In this document: positions 1 through 10,300 of the stretch, piece after piece
How the letters are laid out: each line of letters begins with the position of its first letter
Position numbering within the stretch: position 1 is the stretch's first letter
Source: Nannobrachium achirus
Lineage: Eukaryota > Chordata > Actinopteri > Myctophiformes > Myctophidae
Direction: 5' to 3'
NCBI GenBank assembly: GCA_963921795.1
Contig: OY997649.1
Coordinates: 60,508,372-60,572,371 of the forward strand
Length of the DNA stretch: 64,000 nt
Position numbers and translations under genes: made by a program
Notes under the pieces: generated by a model
Databases searched by the model: none
What the model was told of the DNA's origin: nothing
Seen by the model: only the letters and a program-made list of their open reading frames with translations

Positions 1-50
1 CCAGTAGTGGCCACTAGAGAACGCTGTCGCACTGCTAGTCCCTTAGCTAG

Positions 51-965
51 TCAACCGTTTCATGTCAAGGACCCCCAAATTGAAACTTTATTAGCTCGCA
101 GACCCCTATTTGAAAAGATATGCCAGGGACCCCCATAAGAGAAGATTTGTACGGCTATAGTGGTAATTCTCGACCATTTTAATTTCAAGGACCCCCCAGT
201 TTGACTTGCATTAGGCTACGGACCCCCATTTAATGGCATTTCTATCTCTGAGACCCCCATTTATATTGTGAAATTAATGTAACTCTGACAGTGTACAAAT
301 GGAACCAAATGGACCTGTCAGGGTCCATTTGGTTCCATTTGTACACTCTCTGAGTTACAGACCCATAAAGCTGGGGACCCCCTGGAACTCCCTCAAGGAC
401 CCCTGGGGGTCCCTGAACCCCACTTTTTTTTTTTACTTATAATTTTTATCCTACGATTTTGCAACCCATTTTCACCCAGTGCCAATTAATTGCCTATGTA
501 ATCCTGGGCTCTGCTCTCCCTCTGCCGCGCCTGGGGAGACAACGGACTGACCTCATGCTTCCTTCTATGCATGAGGAGTCCAAGTTGTTTCTTTTCACCT
601 GACAGGGGGGATTTCCCTGGGATGGACGTAACATGTGGAAGGAACACGTTATTCCAACCAGTTACTTTCCCCTCCATCAAAGCGCCCCGGCTGGCCAGGG
701 GGAGGCATCATTGAGACCAGGATTACTGCATTTTTGTGAGGGTATCAACCCTAGGAGACACAGGGAGAACATGCAAACTCCACACAGAAAGGCCCTATCC
801 CCTACCCCACCTGTGGGCGCTGATGATGCGGAGGGAGAAACACACCCCCAGCACCCACAGCGTCCCCCGGCGGGAATCGAACCCAGGACATTCTAGCTGT
901 GAGGCGAAGCGCTAACCACTGCGCCACCGTGCCCCCCCTGAACCCCACTTTAAGAACCAATGCCC
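51..965. mobile_element. Old MITE with hairpin centre, split by a SINE
   Basis: The sequence has repeated 'aaggacccccaaa' blocks and a palindromic core at 294-345, where AAATGGAACCAAATGG is followed by its inverted copy. It resembles non-autonomous hAT-type elements of this window that end in CAGTGGTTCTCAA. It is interrupted at 427-935 by a SINE, and its own ends are degraded. Related palindromes are at 6,980-7,030 and 9,945-9,995. Family assignment is inference. Confidence 0.5.
427..935 (-). mobile_element. tRNA-derived SINE with target-site duplication
   Basis: On the minus strand the head begins GGGGGGCACGGTGGCGCAG. It carries an A-box-like TGGCGCAGTGG (plus 916-926) and a B-box-like GGGTTCGATTCCC (plus 872-884), as in tRNA-derived fish SINEs. 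The other end is an A-rich tail, seen as poly-T at about 424-434. The 16-bp sequence CCCTGAACCCCACTTT flanks the insert on both sides (411-426 and 936-951), a clear target-site duplication from retroposition. Confidence 0.75.
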
Positions 966-1073
966 TAAGCCTGGTGTGGGCTATACTTCGTTGTACGACG
1001 GTGGCCGTGGCGCCCCCCAAAAGCAGGGGATCTGTAACCTCACTCAGGGAATTCATCATGGTTGATAATGGGA

Positions 1074-1074
1074 T

Positions 1075-1112
<38 letters not shown>

Positions 1113-1262
1113 GACTTTATTAGAAGTTTGCATAGCAAAAGGTACAGTTTCATGACGGTACAGTGCACTGGTAAAAGGTCATCTAAAAGGAGATCCTAGA
1201 AAAGACTAAGCTTATTTCCATAGGAAACCATTGAAGTATCTCATAACATTGAATGACAGACC
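1074..1262 (-). repeat. Retroelement 3' tail with (TTGA)n
   Basis: A run of GATT/TTGA units is followed by a conserved block (AGACTTTATTAGAAGTTTGC and onward). Read on the minus strand it ends in AATAAAGTCTTCAATCAATCAA, like a polyadenylated retroelement 3' end with a short tandem tail. Sister copies are at 4,753-5,030, 6,052-6,212 and, in the other orientation, 51,777-51,905. Confidence 0.6.
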
Positions 1263-1499
1263 AATAGAACACAAAAAAAGGAAATAAAAATAAAATAAAT
1301 AAAAAATATATACAGTAGGTAAATACAAAGAAGGGTCAGGGGCTAGGTTTGTTATTCATAATAGGCAACAAGTTACTACAACCACGACTGAATAGACCTA
1401 TGCTATGTGGGTGAAAACTTTACGTTTATTCAACAAAACGTGTCATCATATTTCCTAAAGACATTAGCTTTTTTCATATTGATAATTGATTTAATGACT

Positions 1500-1680
1500 T
1501 TATTAACAGTTTGTAAAAAAAAAGAGTGTACAGTAGCACCAGTACGATTATGCAATGATGCTTTTGATTTGATGGAATGAATACTTCATTAAAAAGTTTG
1601 CAAATAGTAGGCTACAGGTGGTGCGATTATAATGGTGCTAAAAGGATAACACAAAAAAGCCCTAACATTGTTTTTCCATT
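1500..1680 (-). repeat. Related retroelement tail fragment
   Basis: This is a diverged relative of the tail repeat above: 'tgactttattaacagtttg', then an AGGATAACAnAAAAAGCCCT block. The same block recurs at 4,410-4,560, 8,330-8,450 and, inverted, at 51,950-52,050. No coding capacity is seen. Confidence 0.45.
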
Positions 1681-1709
1681 GTAATAATAATAATAATAAT
1701 AGTTAGCTA

Positions 1710-1905
1710 CTTCCTCCTGAGGGGGAAATTCAGTTTTCAGCCCAACCCAACTGATTCGCTGCCCACAAGGAGCGCATGAGCAATTAGGAGTTAAGAGTCT
1801 TGCTCAGGGACACACATCGACATTGCTACCCTGGCCTGGAATCGTACCAGGGACAACCAGGGTCTCTGGTTCCCCAGGCAGGCTCCCTAACCATTCAGCT
1901 ACGCC
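1710..1905. repeat. Fish interspersed repeat, SINE-like
   Basis: Contains 'gagtcttgctcaggga' and a tRNA-like 'ggcctggaatcgtaccaggg' block, matching the general plan of short fish repeats such as that at 49,975-50,252. Family not identified. Confidence 0.4.
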
Positions 1906-2248
1906 ACCCCCAAATTCTTTATGTATTCGATTCAGCAAGACATTTAATGGCATACAATAATATACGGTTCTGAAGGAGGGTAGGGAGTTTTTATGGCTGT
2001 TGTTAAGGCATTCCACCTTTGGGTGGCATAACCGTAGAACAAATTCAACCCTTTGTTTGTGCAGAATGTGGGTTGTACGAGATCAGTGGAGTGTTGGTCC
2101 TGTGGATGTCTCTCACCAAATTCTGGGCCCTGCATGGTACACGGATTCAATGCTGGCCCCCCATGAATGTTCTTCATAGGGAGATGGGTTTAACCCATTT
2201 AGACTGGGAACACATCATTATGCGTTATTGTGTGCTTTAACTATTGAA

Positions 2249-2675
2249 AAATAGCAGATATGCAAGCTCACAGCGGGAGATCCTCATCCTGCCCAAAAAT
2301 ATTGGTTGTTTGGTTTACTTTCTTGATTACTTTTGTTGCTAGTAGATCTGCTATTTTTGAAAAGTTGTGCTTTTCTTCCCCTCACTTTTTCATGTGAAGG
2401 ACCCCCAAAATTATATGTATTTGTCCACAGACCCCCCCCCACCACCCAGAAGCAAAATTTGAGTTATAAATGTTTGCTTAAAAAATAGCCTACATATTTT
2501 CAAAGATTTGCACACATTTTCACAGCTTTTCAAAAATAGCAGATCTACAAGCTCGCAAGCTTATATATCTGCTATTTTTCAATAGCTAAAGTATAAAATA
2601 ATTCCAGGCCCATCCACCTTGGGCCCTAGTAACTCAGTCCCACTTCCCCACCCCTTGTGACGCCCCTGGTTTAAC
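2249..2675. mobile_element. Mixed MITE fragments with hairpin module
   Basis: Pieces of the 'aaggacccccaaaat' element and of the GGGGCGTCAC-terminated element (end at 2,660-2,672) lie together. A shortened hairpin module sits at 2,530-2,583 (AATAGCAGATCTACAAGC with its inverted partner). Boundaries are approximate. Confidence 0.45.
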
Positions 2676-2829
2676 AGGTCGGTAGGCTACTGAAGACCAG
2701 GCCAATTGCAAGGTGCTGTAGCCTAACATTTCTCCTTCTTCTTTTCCCTCCAATTTAGTTGATATGCCAAATTGATTCCTCCTCACGCACATTTCTGTGT
2801 TGTCACTGCTGTTGTATCCTACTGTATAC

Positions 2830-3192
2830 CAGTGTTTCTCAACCTTTTTTCTGCATGGGCAAACCTTTCATGTCCCAAGAATCCATGCATGGGCACACCA
2901 ACATACAGTAATAAGGGGGTGTAAATATCGTCACTGTCAGGAATGTATCTCCAAGTTTCAAATTTGTACGTTTCTTCGTTTCTTGCTTCATCATACAAGG
3001 CTGTCGCACAACAGTATAGTGAAAACAGCAGATCTACAAGCACTTGTGCTTGTAGATCGGCTGTTTTCACTAGTTTAAATCATTTTTAAAATGATAAATA
3101 CAAAACCGGCTTTCAAGCAGTTTCAAGAGGCACACTTGACCCTTCTCAGGGGCACACCAAAGGTCCCCAGGCACAGTGGTTGAGAAACACTG
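2830..3192. mobile_element. hAT-type MITE, CAGTGTTTCTCAACC ends
   Basis: It starts CAGTGTTTCTCAACC and ends GGTTGAGAAACACTG, perfect terminal inverted repeats of the hAT style. The flanking octamers CTGTATAC and TCCTATAC are similar but not identical. It contains an inner TA-type element remnant and a short hairpin module at 3,020-3,074. Other copies are at 37,919-38,290, 45,446-45,777 and 59,342-59,705. Confidence 0.75.
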
Positions 3193-3834
3193 TCCTATAC
3201 TGACTCACCTGCTAGTGAGGAGCCCCCACCGGGAGGATGTAGAAGAGCATTCGCCCATACTCCCCTCCTGCCCCGCTTGACAGATGCCTGAGCGCTATAA
3301 GCCACTATGTGCTCTACCCTGAGACCATCCCACCCTAGCATAATGAGCAGGGGGTATGTGAGTTCTAGGTGTGAGGTTTAGTAGTAACCTGATCTGTTTG
3401 TTTTGAGAGATTTGAAGTTTTGTTTTTAATGCCTATTAGCTGGCTGCTAGAGTAGCCTATATACCTCGAGGTGTATGCATAGTCAAAATGACAACATTGG
3501 GTGAGTGCTACTAACAGCTAGTGCATTACTGATCAACAGGGAGATCCTGCCCAAAAGTCTTGGTTGTTTGGTTTACTTTCTTGATTACTTTTGTTGCCAT
3601 TTTTTCCACTGGAAAGATTGTTCTCTTAAAATACAACCCATGATCAGGTAGGTCATTTCTTATTTACTTATAGTTTGTTGATAACTTGATGCAGTAATGG
3701 CATTTTTTTAAGTCTTAAAAGTCCATTGTTACTTCTTCTAGGGACCCCCCAAAAAATCATTTGGGGACCCATTTGGGGGTCCCGACCCACAGGTTGAGAA
3801 CCACTCGGATAGGCTACCTGAATTTCCCTGCTTG

Positions 3835-3940
3835 AGGATGAAAACAATCTGTCTGTCTGTTGTTTGTTTGTTCGATCAATCTATCGATCTATCGATCTAT
3901 CTATCGATCTATCTATCGATCTATCTATCTATCTAGATAA
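3835..3940. repeat. (TCTATCGA/TCTA)n microsatellite
   Basis: Interrupted tandem TCTATCGATCTA units, preceded by short CTGT and TTTG runs. Confidence 0.8.
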
Positions 3941-4011
3941 AATAATACAAATAATCTAATAAAAATAACTAGGCCTATTGGATTCCTGAACAGACCTGGG
4001 GCCAATCAGGT

Positions 4012-4264
4012 CCAGGGCGTCAATTGGATTCCCCAGGTCAGCTGCACAGGTGCAATGCATTATTGTTAATTGTGGCACGTTTACTAACATGCCAAGTTTA
4101 GCTGCACTTGAACAACCGTTCCAGGCTGCCATATCCAGCCCAAGAAACCGAAGAAACGGGGGGAAAATAGAATATACTTCTTCAAATAAATGTATCATGC
4201 CTTTGCGCGCGTGCAAGACACAAGTCATGTTGCCATACCTTAGCTTTTACTGAACTGACGCCAC
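4012..4264. mobile_element. MITE with GGCGTCA ends
   Basis: The left end is CCAGGGCGTCAATTGG and the right end is GAACTGACGCC. A second copy spans 53,540-54,028 and shares the internal 'gccaagtttagc' and 'catatccagcccaagaaacc' blocks. No transposase is present. Confidence 0.55.
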
Positions 4265-4752
4265 CGATCAGGTCCAAAGGTCAAGAATACTGCTCCAGAA
4301 CCAGAACCTGAGTAGGCCAGTATAGGCAGTCCTTTCCGGTTCCCCAGGACCCCTGAACCCATAGAGCATGCATGGCCCCTGGCTGTTGATGGTGGCACGT
4401 GGCTGGTAGTGGTATTATTGATTTATAACAGTTTGCATACTTTGCAAATTTGTACAGAGTATATGGATCACGTCACCACGGTTTACAATTATTGTTGAAA
4501 GGATAACAACAAAAAGCCCTATAGTTTCCATTGTGGTCTGGTGTTTTCAATTCATGAACACATTTAATGACATACAATAATGTGCAATAATAAACAAGAC
4601 ATAATCAACACTAGTAGCAACGAACTTATATGTAGCCTAAACAGTTGGGAGCAGTTACAAATTGCAGGGGGATGCTGGGCTGGGGTTCAATGACAATTGG
4701 TTAATGATGCACTCTTTGATAAGTGCATACATTTCGTTTGGGTTTAGGGTTT

Positions 4753-4826
4753 GTTTGATTGATTGATTGATTGAAGATTTAATAGACGTTTGCATAGAAA
4801 AGGGTACAGTTTCATGACGGTACAGT

Positions 4827-4880
<54 letters not shown>

Positions 4881-5030
4881 CGACTTTATTAGAAGTTTGC
4901 ATAGAAAAAGGTACAGTTTCATGAAGGTACAGTTCACTGGTACACGGTCTACTAAAAGGAGATCCATGAAAAGACTAAGCTTATTTCCACAGGAAACCAT
5001 TTAAGTATCTCATATAACATTGAATGACAG
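4753..5030 (-). repeat. Retroelement 3' tails with (TTGA)n, two copies
   Basis: Two adjacent copies of the tail block, each headed by TTGA/GATT units (the longer run at 4,829-4,881). This is the same family as 1,074-1,262. Diverged copies continue to about 5,450, with A-rich and 'aagaagggtcag' segments. Confidence 0.55.
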
Positions 5031-5930
5031 ACGAATAGAACACAGTAGCCTACTATGCAGTAGATATAGTCAGTAAAAAAAAAGAAAAAAAAAAGAATAA
5101 ACAAAAAACAGTAAGTCTATACAGACAGTAAGTATATACAAAGAAGGGTCAGTTCACTGGTACAAGGTCAACTAAAAGGAGATCCTATAAGCTTTTTGGC
5201 TTATTTACCATTTAAGCATCTCATATAACATTGAATGACAGATGGATAGAACACAGTAGGCCTACAGTACTATGCAGTGGATAGTCAGAAAAAAGAAGAA
5301 GAAAAAAACAGCGCAAAATATAGACCTATATAGGCCTACAGTACTATGCAGTAGATAGTCAGAAAAAAAAGAAGAAAAAAAAAACAGTGCAAAGTAATAT
5401 AATATAGGCTAGGCTGGCCTACAGTAGATATTTACAAAGAAGGGTCAGGGGGAGGATATAAGGCTATAGGTTTGTTTTTAACAGTTAAGGGCTGGGCTGG
5501 GAATGGGATTCAAGTGGTTAATAATGCACACTTTGATATGATAACAAGTGCTTGCATTTCGTTTGGGTTTGGGTTTAGGGTGAGGCAGGTCGGGTTCAGT
5601 GGTCGCTGTGACATTTTGCTGTCTACCAGTGTCTAGCAGCTCCCCCCTGTTATGCGGAGCAGCAGTGAGAGAGAGTCGCATAAGAGGAGGAGGAGAGGGA
5701 GGTCGCCCCGCTTTTGGTAGTTGTGATCTGGAGCCAAAATAGTAGCGACTCTTTTGGTAATGCATGTCTGCAGCTGCACTCCTTTAGAGGTGAGGAGAAC
5801 GGCGTGTGACTGTTGTCACCCGCCGCACATTTACTGTCTGTAATATTCTTGGATATCTGTCCAATAACGCTCTTTGAACTTATAAACTGTTAAAAAAAGA
5901 GTGAAACTGAAACTAAAATATGCATGATGT

Positions 5931-5974
5931 GATATGATATGATATGATATGATATGATATGATATGATATGATA
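5931..5974. repeat. (GATAT)n microsatellite
   Basis: About eight tandem copies of the pentamer GATAT. Confidence 0.85.
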
Positions 5975-6487
5975 GAATATAGGCTACTAAAATAAAATCA
6001 AAAATACTTTGGGAACTATTTCATATGCTTATACCTGTCAGTTAGGATGTTTTGATTGATTGATTGAAGACTTTATTAGAAGTTTGCATAGGAAAATGTA
6101 CAGTTTCATGACGGTACAGTTCACTGGTACAAGGTCTACTAAAAGGAGATCCATGAAAAGACTAAGCTTATTTCCACTGGAAACCATTGAAGTATCTCAT
6201 TGAAGTATCTCATATAAATGCGTTGTCTTGAGACATGTAGGCTATTAGAGACAGCTTCTAGTTCTACTTCACTAATTAATTAATTATGACTTCATTGTTA
6301 ATTTGATTTCGAATCAATGAAGGCTGATGATATCAATCCTGAAAGCTGATTATATTTACTTAGCCAAGCATTACATTTTGTAAGCCTACACATACTTTAA
6401 GTAACACACTTTAATGGGAAAATAAACCTTTATTGGGTGGAATTTCATTCATTTTCCACCTGTCGCTTCCGCAATCCGCATAGAAAT

Positions 6488-6600
6488 GGGCGTGGCAAAC
6501 GGAGTGCTCAGTGGTGATTGGTCTGTAAGTGGGGGTGCCCTGTGCCAAGCCCCCCTGCAGCATGTATATATAATTATGCACATATAATGAAGGCAACAGA
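6488..6600 (+). promoter_or_regulatory. Probable sds core promoter
   Basis: A GC/KLF-type box GGGCGTGG (6,488-6,495), an inverted CCAAT box ATTGG (6,517-6,521) and a TATA-like TATATATAA (6,565-6,573) are spaced as in a TATA-driven vertebrate promoter. This predicts a start near 6,595-6,605, just ahead of a good 5' splice site. Known sds genes are liver-enriched and hormone-regulated, but I see no specific hormone element that I can defend. This is a prediction from motifs only. Confidence 0.45.
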
Positions 6601-6662
6601 AAGTTTGGAATTATCACTTGTACAGAGACTTCTTTATTGTATACTCAGCCATCAACAATCAG
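6596..6662 (+). other. sds: Probable non-coding exon 1 of sds
   Basis: The segment downstream of the TATA box ends in AATCAG followed by the donor GTAGGT at 6,663. The next acceptor, TATTGTAG at 7,214, precedes the start codon by 4 bases, so the first exon would be untranslated. Start position inferred. Confidence 0.4.
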
Positions 6663-6896
6663 GTAGGTAATCATCTATTCACTTTTATGTTATCTTTGAG
6701 GTATATTATCAAATATTAACATTTAAAACAATTACATATTTTAATTCAACTCAATATTTTATTTTACCAATATCTATGATCAATTTTAACAAAAGATCTT
6801 TCTAATATATTCACTTGATCAAGCATAGTGCTTTGCATTGCTCTGAGATCATAGCATCTTGGTAGAGAAATAGTCAGACAATTATAGCCTACAACA

Positions 6897-7072
6897 GTAG
6901 TGGTTCTCAAAGTGGATTCCAGGGACTTTGTGGGTACCTTTTATGGGGGTCTAAATTGACCCTTGCAAGTCTGTAACTCTAACAGCATACAAATAGAACC
7001 AAATGGACCCGCTATACTATTACTGTCAGAGTTAAGGGGAAACCTTGAAATGTAAAAGTTTGAGAAACACTG
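6897..7072. mobile_element. hAT-type MITE remnant in sds intron 1
   Basis: Ends resemble AGTGGTTCTCAAAGTG and TTTGAGAAACACTG, with the AAATGGAACC palindrome core inside. It is related to the well-delimited copy at 9,860-10,042. Confidence 0.55.
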
Positions 7073-7218
7073 GCCCACAAGATGCTTGCCTTGAATCCAC
7101 CTGCCTGAATACAGCTTTCTCTTCTCGTCTGTGAGGCTGAACATGTACATGCACACCTTCATCATTCACTCTTGAAACATATCGGTCTGTTGTTCATCAT
7201 CTGTCCTATTGTAGAGAA

Positions 7219-7371
7219 ATGAAGATCCAGAGACCTCTTCACGTCGCCACCCCAGTGAGGGAGAGCCTCGCCCTGACTAAACTGGCAGGGTCCTCCGTGT
7301 TCCTGAAACTGGACTCGTCACAGCCCACGGGGTCCTTCAAGATCAGAGGCATCGGGCATCTCTGCAAAACG
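7219..7371 (+). CDS. sds: sds coding exon 1 (start codon, PLP lysine)
   Basis: 153 nt, phase 0 at the end. The ATG at 7,219 is chosen because MKIQRPLHVATPVRES aligns with the family N-terminus and the acceptor lies 4 nt upstream. It encodes the Schiff-base lysine motif GSFKIRG. Donor: ACG then GTGAGC. Confidence 0.93.
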
Positions 7372-10300
7372 GTGAGCAAATTAATCTCTCTTTTTTCCCC
7401 AGATCCCATGATGAGTCAGAGGAGCACAGGGTGATGGTCGTCACTGTCGGGCAGAAACCTTGTATCTCCAAGTTTCAAATTTGTATGTTTTTTCGTAAAG
7501 TAAAGCCCTGATTCATCATACAAGGCCGTCGCACAAAAGTAGTGAAAACAGCAGATCTACAAGCACACAACGCCTCGCGGTGCGAGGCGTTGTGTGATCG
7601 TAGATCGGCTGTTTTCACTAGTTTAGCTCATTTTTTAAATGATAAATACAAAATGAACGGTTTTGGACATACAAGTTTTCCACCCGACAACGACGATATT
7701 GTTTGGTTCTGACCAGGGTGATGTCTACTAGCCCCAAGTCACGCTTGGTTTCAATAGGGGCCCAAAACAGCTCAGCTCAGAGAGGGGGTGGTGGTGGTGG
7801 TGGTGGTGGTGAACCAGCACAGACCAGTTTAGGAGGGCCACCTCCGGTCTGAACTCTTTGTTTGTAGTGATCATCATCAGACAACAAGCAGATGCTTGTT
7901 CTGTGACTCATTATTTCTTTTGCTTTGTTTGGCAGTGGGCTGAGAGAGGCTGCGAGCGCTTCGTCTGTTGTTCAGGTCAGCAAGCAAGTCCACGTTATGA
8001 ATGACAATAAACGACAGCATCAAGGCATTACATAATAATAAATAAAAGAAATACAAATAAAGAAAATAGTCCAAGCACATTAACATGCCATGTTTCTTCT
8101 TTGCCCTGCCCTGACAGGAGGAAATGCAGGCATGGCTGCTGCCTACTCTGCTCGCCAGCTTGGGGTTCCCGCTACCATAGTGGTTCCAAGTGTCACCCCC
8201 AACCAGACCGTAGAGAGGCTCAAGGATGAGGGTGCCCATGTGATCATTCACGGCAAGGTGAGCTCATCATCATCATCATGCATGTGTTGTTTATTTCCCA
8301 ACACATCATTGTGTTCAGCAGTAACTTTGACTGATCGATTGAATACTTTAGTAGCTGTTTGCAAAAACAAAAAGGTACATTGTACAGATTTATACAAAAT
8401 CTCCGGTGATAAGCTTAGACTTTTTACAGGGGCCAGTTACAAATTGCAGACACCTTTTAGAGTACATTTACTAAAGTACAATTTTGAGGTACTTTACTGG
8501 AGTATATCCAATATGCAATACTTTTACTCCAGTACGTCTCAGAGGCAAATATCGTAACACCACTACAATTATTTGAAACTTTGTAGATTTCGATTTTTAT
8601 TACAAAACATACTAACCACAGCCCTATATATATATTTTGGCCATTTGAAAATAGCAAATATACAAGATCGTCTATTCTTAATATATTTTTTATACATTTG
8701 AAAACTATAAAAGTATTTTAAATATTTTGATGCTGTACTTTTACTCAAGTACATTTTAAATACGGGACTTCAACTTGTAACAGAGTATCTACATCGCAGC
8801 ATTGATACTTTTACTCGAGTAAAGACAATTTGTACTATTTCCACCACTGTATTGAAAGAATTAAGAATGATATTATTTCAGATTATAATTAATACAAAAC
8901 TGAGAGAACTTGAGGATGCATCTCTCATTGGCTTTTCTTTTCTCTTTCTCCACCAGGCTCTAAATGAAAGCATCGAATATGGCAAGCAGCTCGTCGCTAA
9001 CAACCCCAGATGGATCTTCATCTCTCCCTTTGACGACCCTCTCATCTGGTAATTAATTGACCTTTTCGTTAGTCACCATTTCTCTCTGCGTAACATTTAC
9101 GTTGCGTGTGCTCAGCAATTCTTGTCACGATGACAGTCTATCATGACCAAGATACAAGAGGTGGAAAGTGATAAGGGAGATCCTGAAGTATTCCAATGGG
9201 GAAGCTATCTTTAAATGTATACACATTGCTGATTATCATATCTGTGTTATCACGTCTTTTCAAAGAAACACACGATTGTGCCATTGATAACAATCTTTGA
9301 ATGGGACAATACTGTACAGTGGAGTGTTACATCAGCGTTATCTTATCATGGTCATTTGTGCTGGTGCTAAAATTGAAGGGATGCCAAGTACAGTAAACAC
9401 AAGGCATCTCGTACAGCATATATCATTAACCCATTAAGACCTGAGGCAGATTCTGCTTTAATGCTCTCTAAATCCTAACAGTTTTCTGAAAAACGTACGT
9501 CAGTCTCTGTCGGGTGGAAACCTCATATCTGTACTTTACTTTCAGGATTCAGATTCAAAAATAGCAACAGTAGCAAATCTTTTGAAGCTTTTGTGAGACG
9601 CTGAAGTATGGTCAAGTAGGGCATTCATTTATGAAAAAAGAAAACACAAAATGTTAGAAAATGGAGATACAAGGTTTCTGTCTATTAACAGCAACGACAT
9701 GTACAGCATCTAAAATCTAAAATGACACAGATGCTTTTAATGGATGCTTTTAACCAAATAAATGTTACATTTAAAAAAGTCGGGTCGTAAAAGGTTGTTG
9801 AAATGAAAACGTTAAGCAGATCGTGGTCTTCAGTACAACTGCATTTAAACTTGTTACACCAGTGGTTCTCAAAGTGCATTCCAGGGACTCTGTGGGTTCC
9901 TTTAGGGGGGGTCTAAATGTACCCATAACAAGTCTGTAACTCTGACAGGGTACAAATGGAACCAAATGAACCCGTTAGGTTCCATTTGTACCCTGTCAGA
10001 GTTAAGGGGAAACCTTGAAATTTGAAAGTTTGAGAAACACTGTGTTACACACAACACAAACAGATCTTTGTTTTCCTAAGCACGGTGGTTTTGTTGTGTG
10101 CTCACAGGGAAGGTCACACGTCGCTGGTGAGGGAGCTGGAAGACGACATGCCGGAGAAGCCAGGAGCCATCGTGCTGTCGGTGGGTGGCGGTGGCCTGCT
10201 GAACGGGGTGGTGGAGGGACTGCGGCGCGCCAGCTGGGGCGACGTGCCCATCATAGCCATGGAGACCGTGGGAGCGCACAGTCTCAACGCAGCAATGAAG

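Noticed and set aside
1-6480. Search for a gene upstream of sds
   Set aside because: Only repeats and short chance frames were found. No exon with splice-site and protein support.
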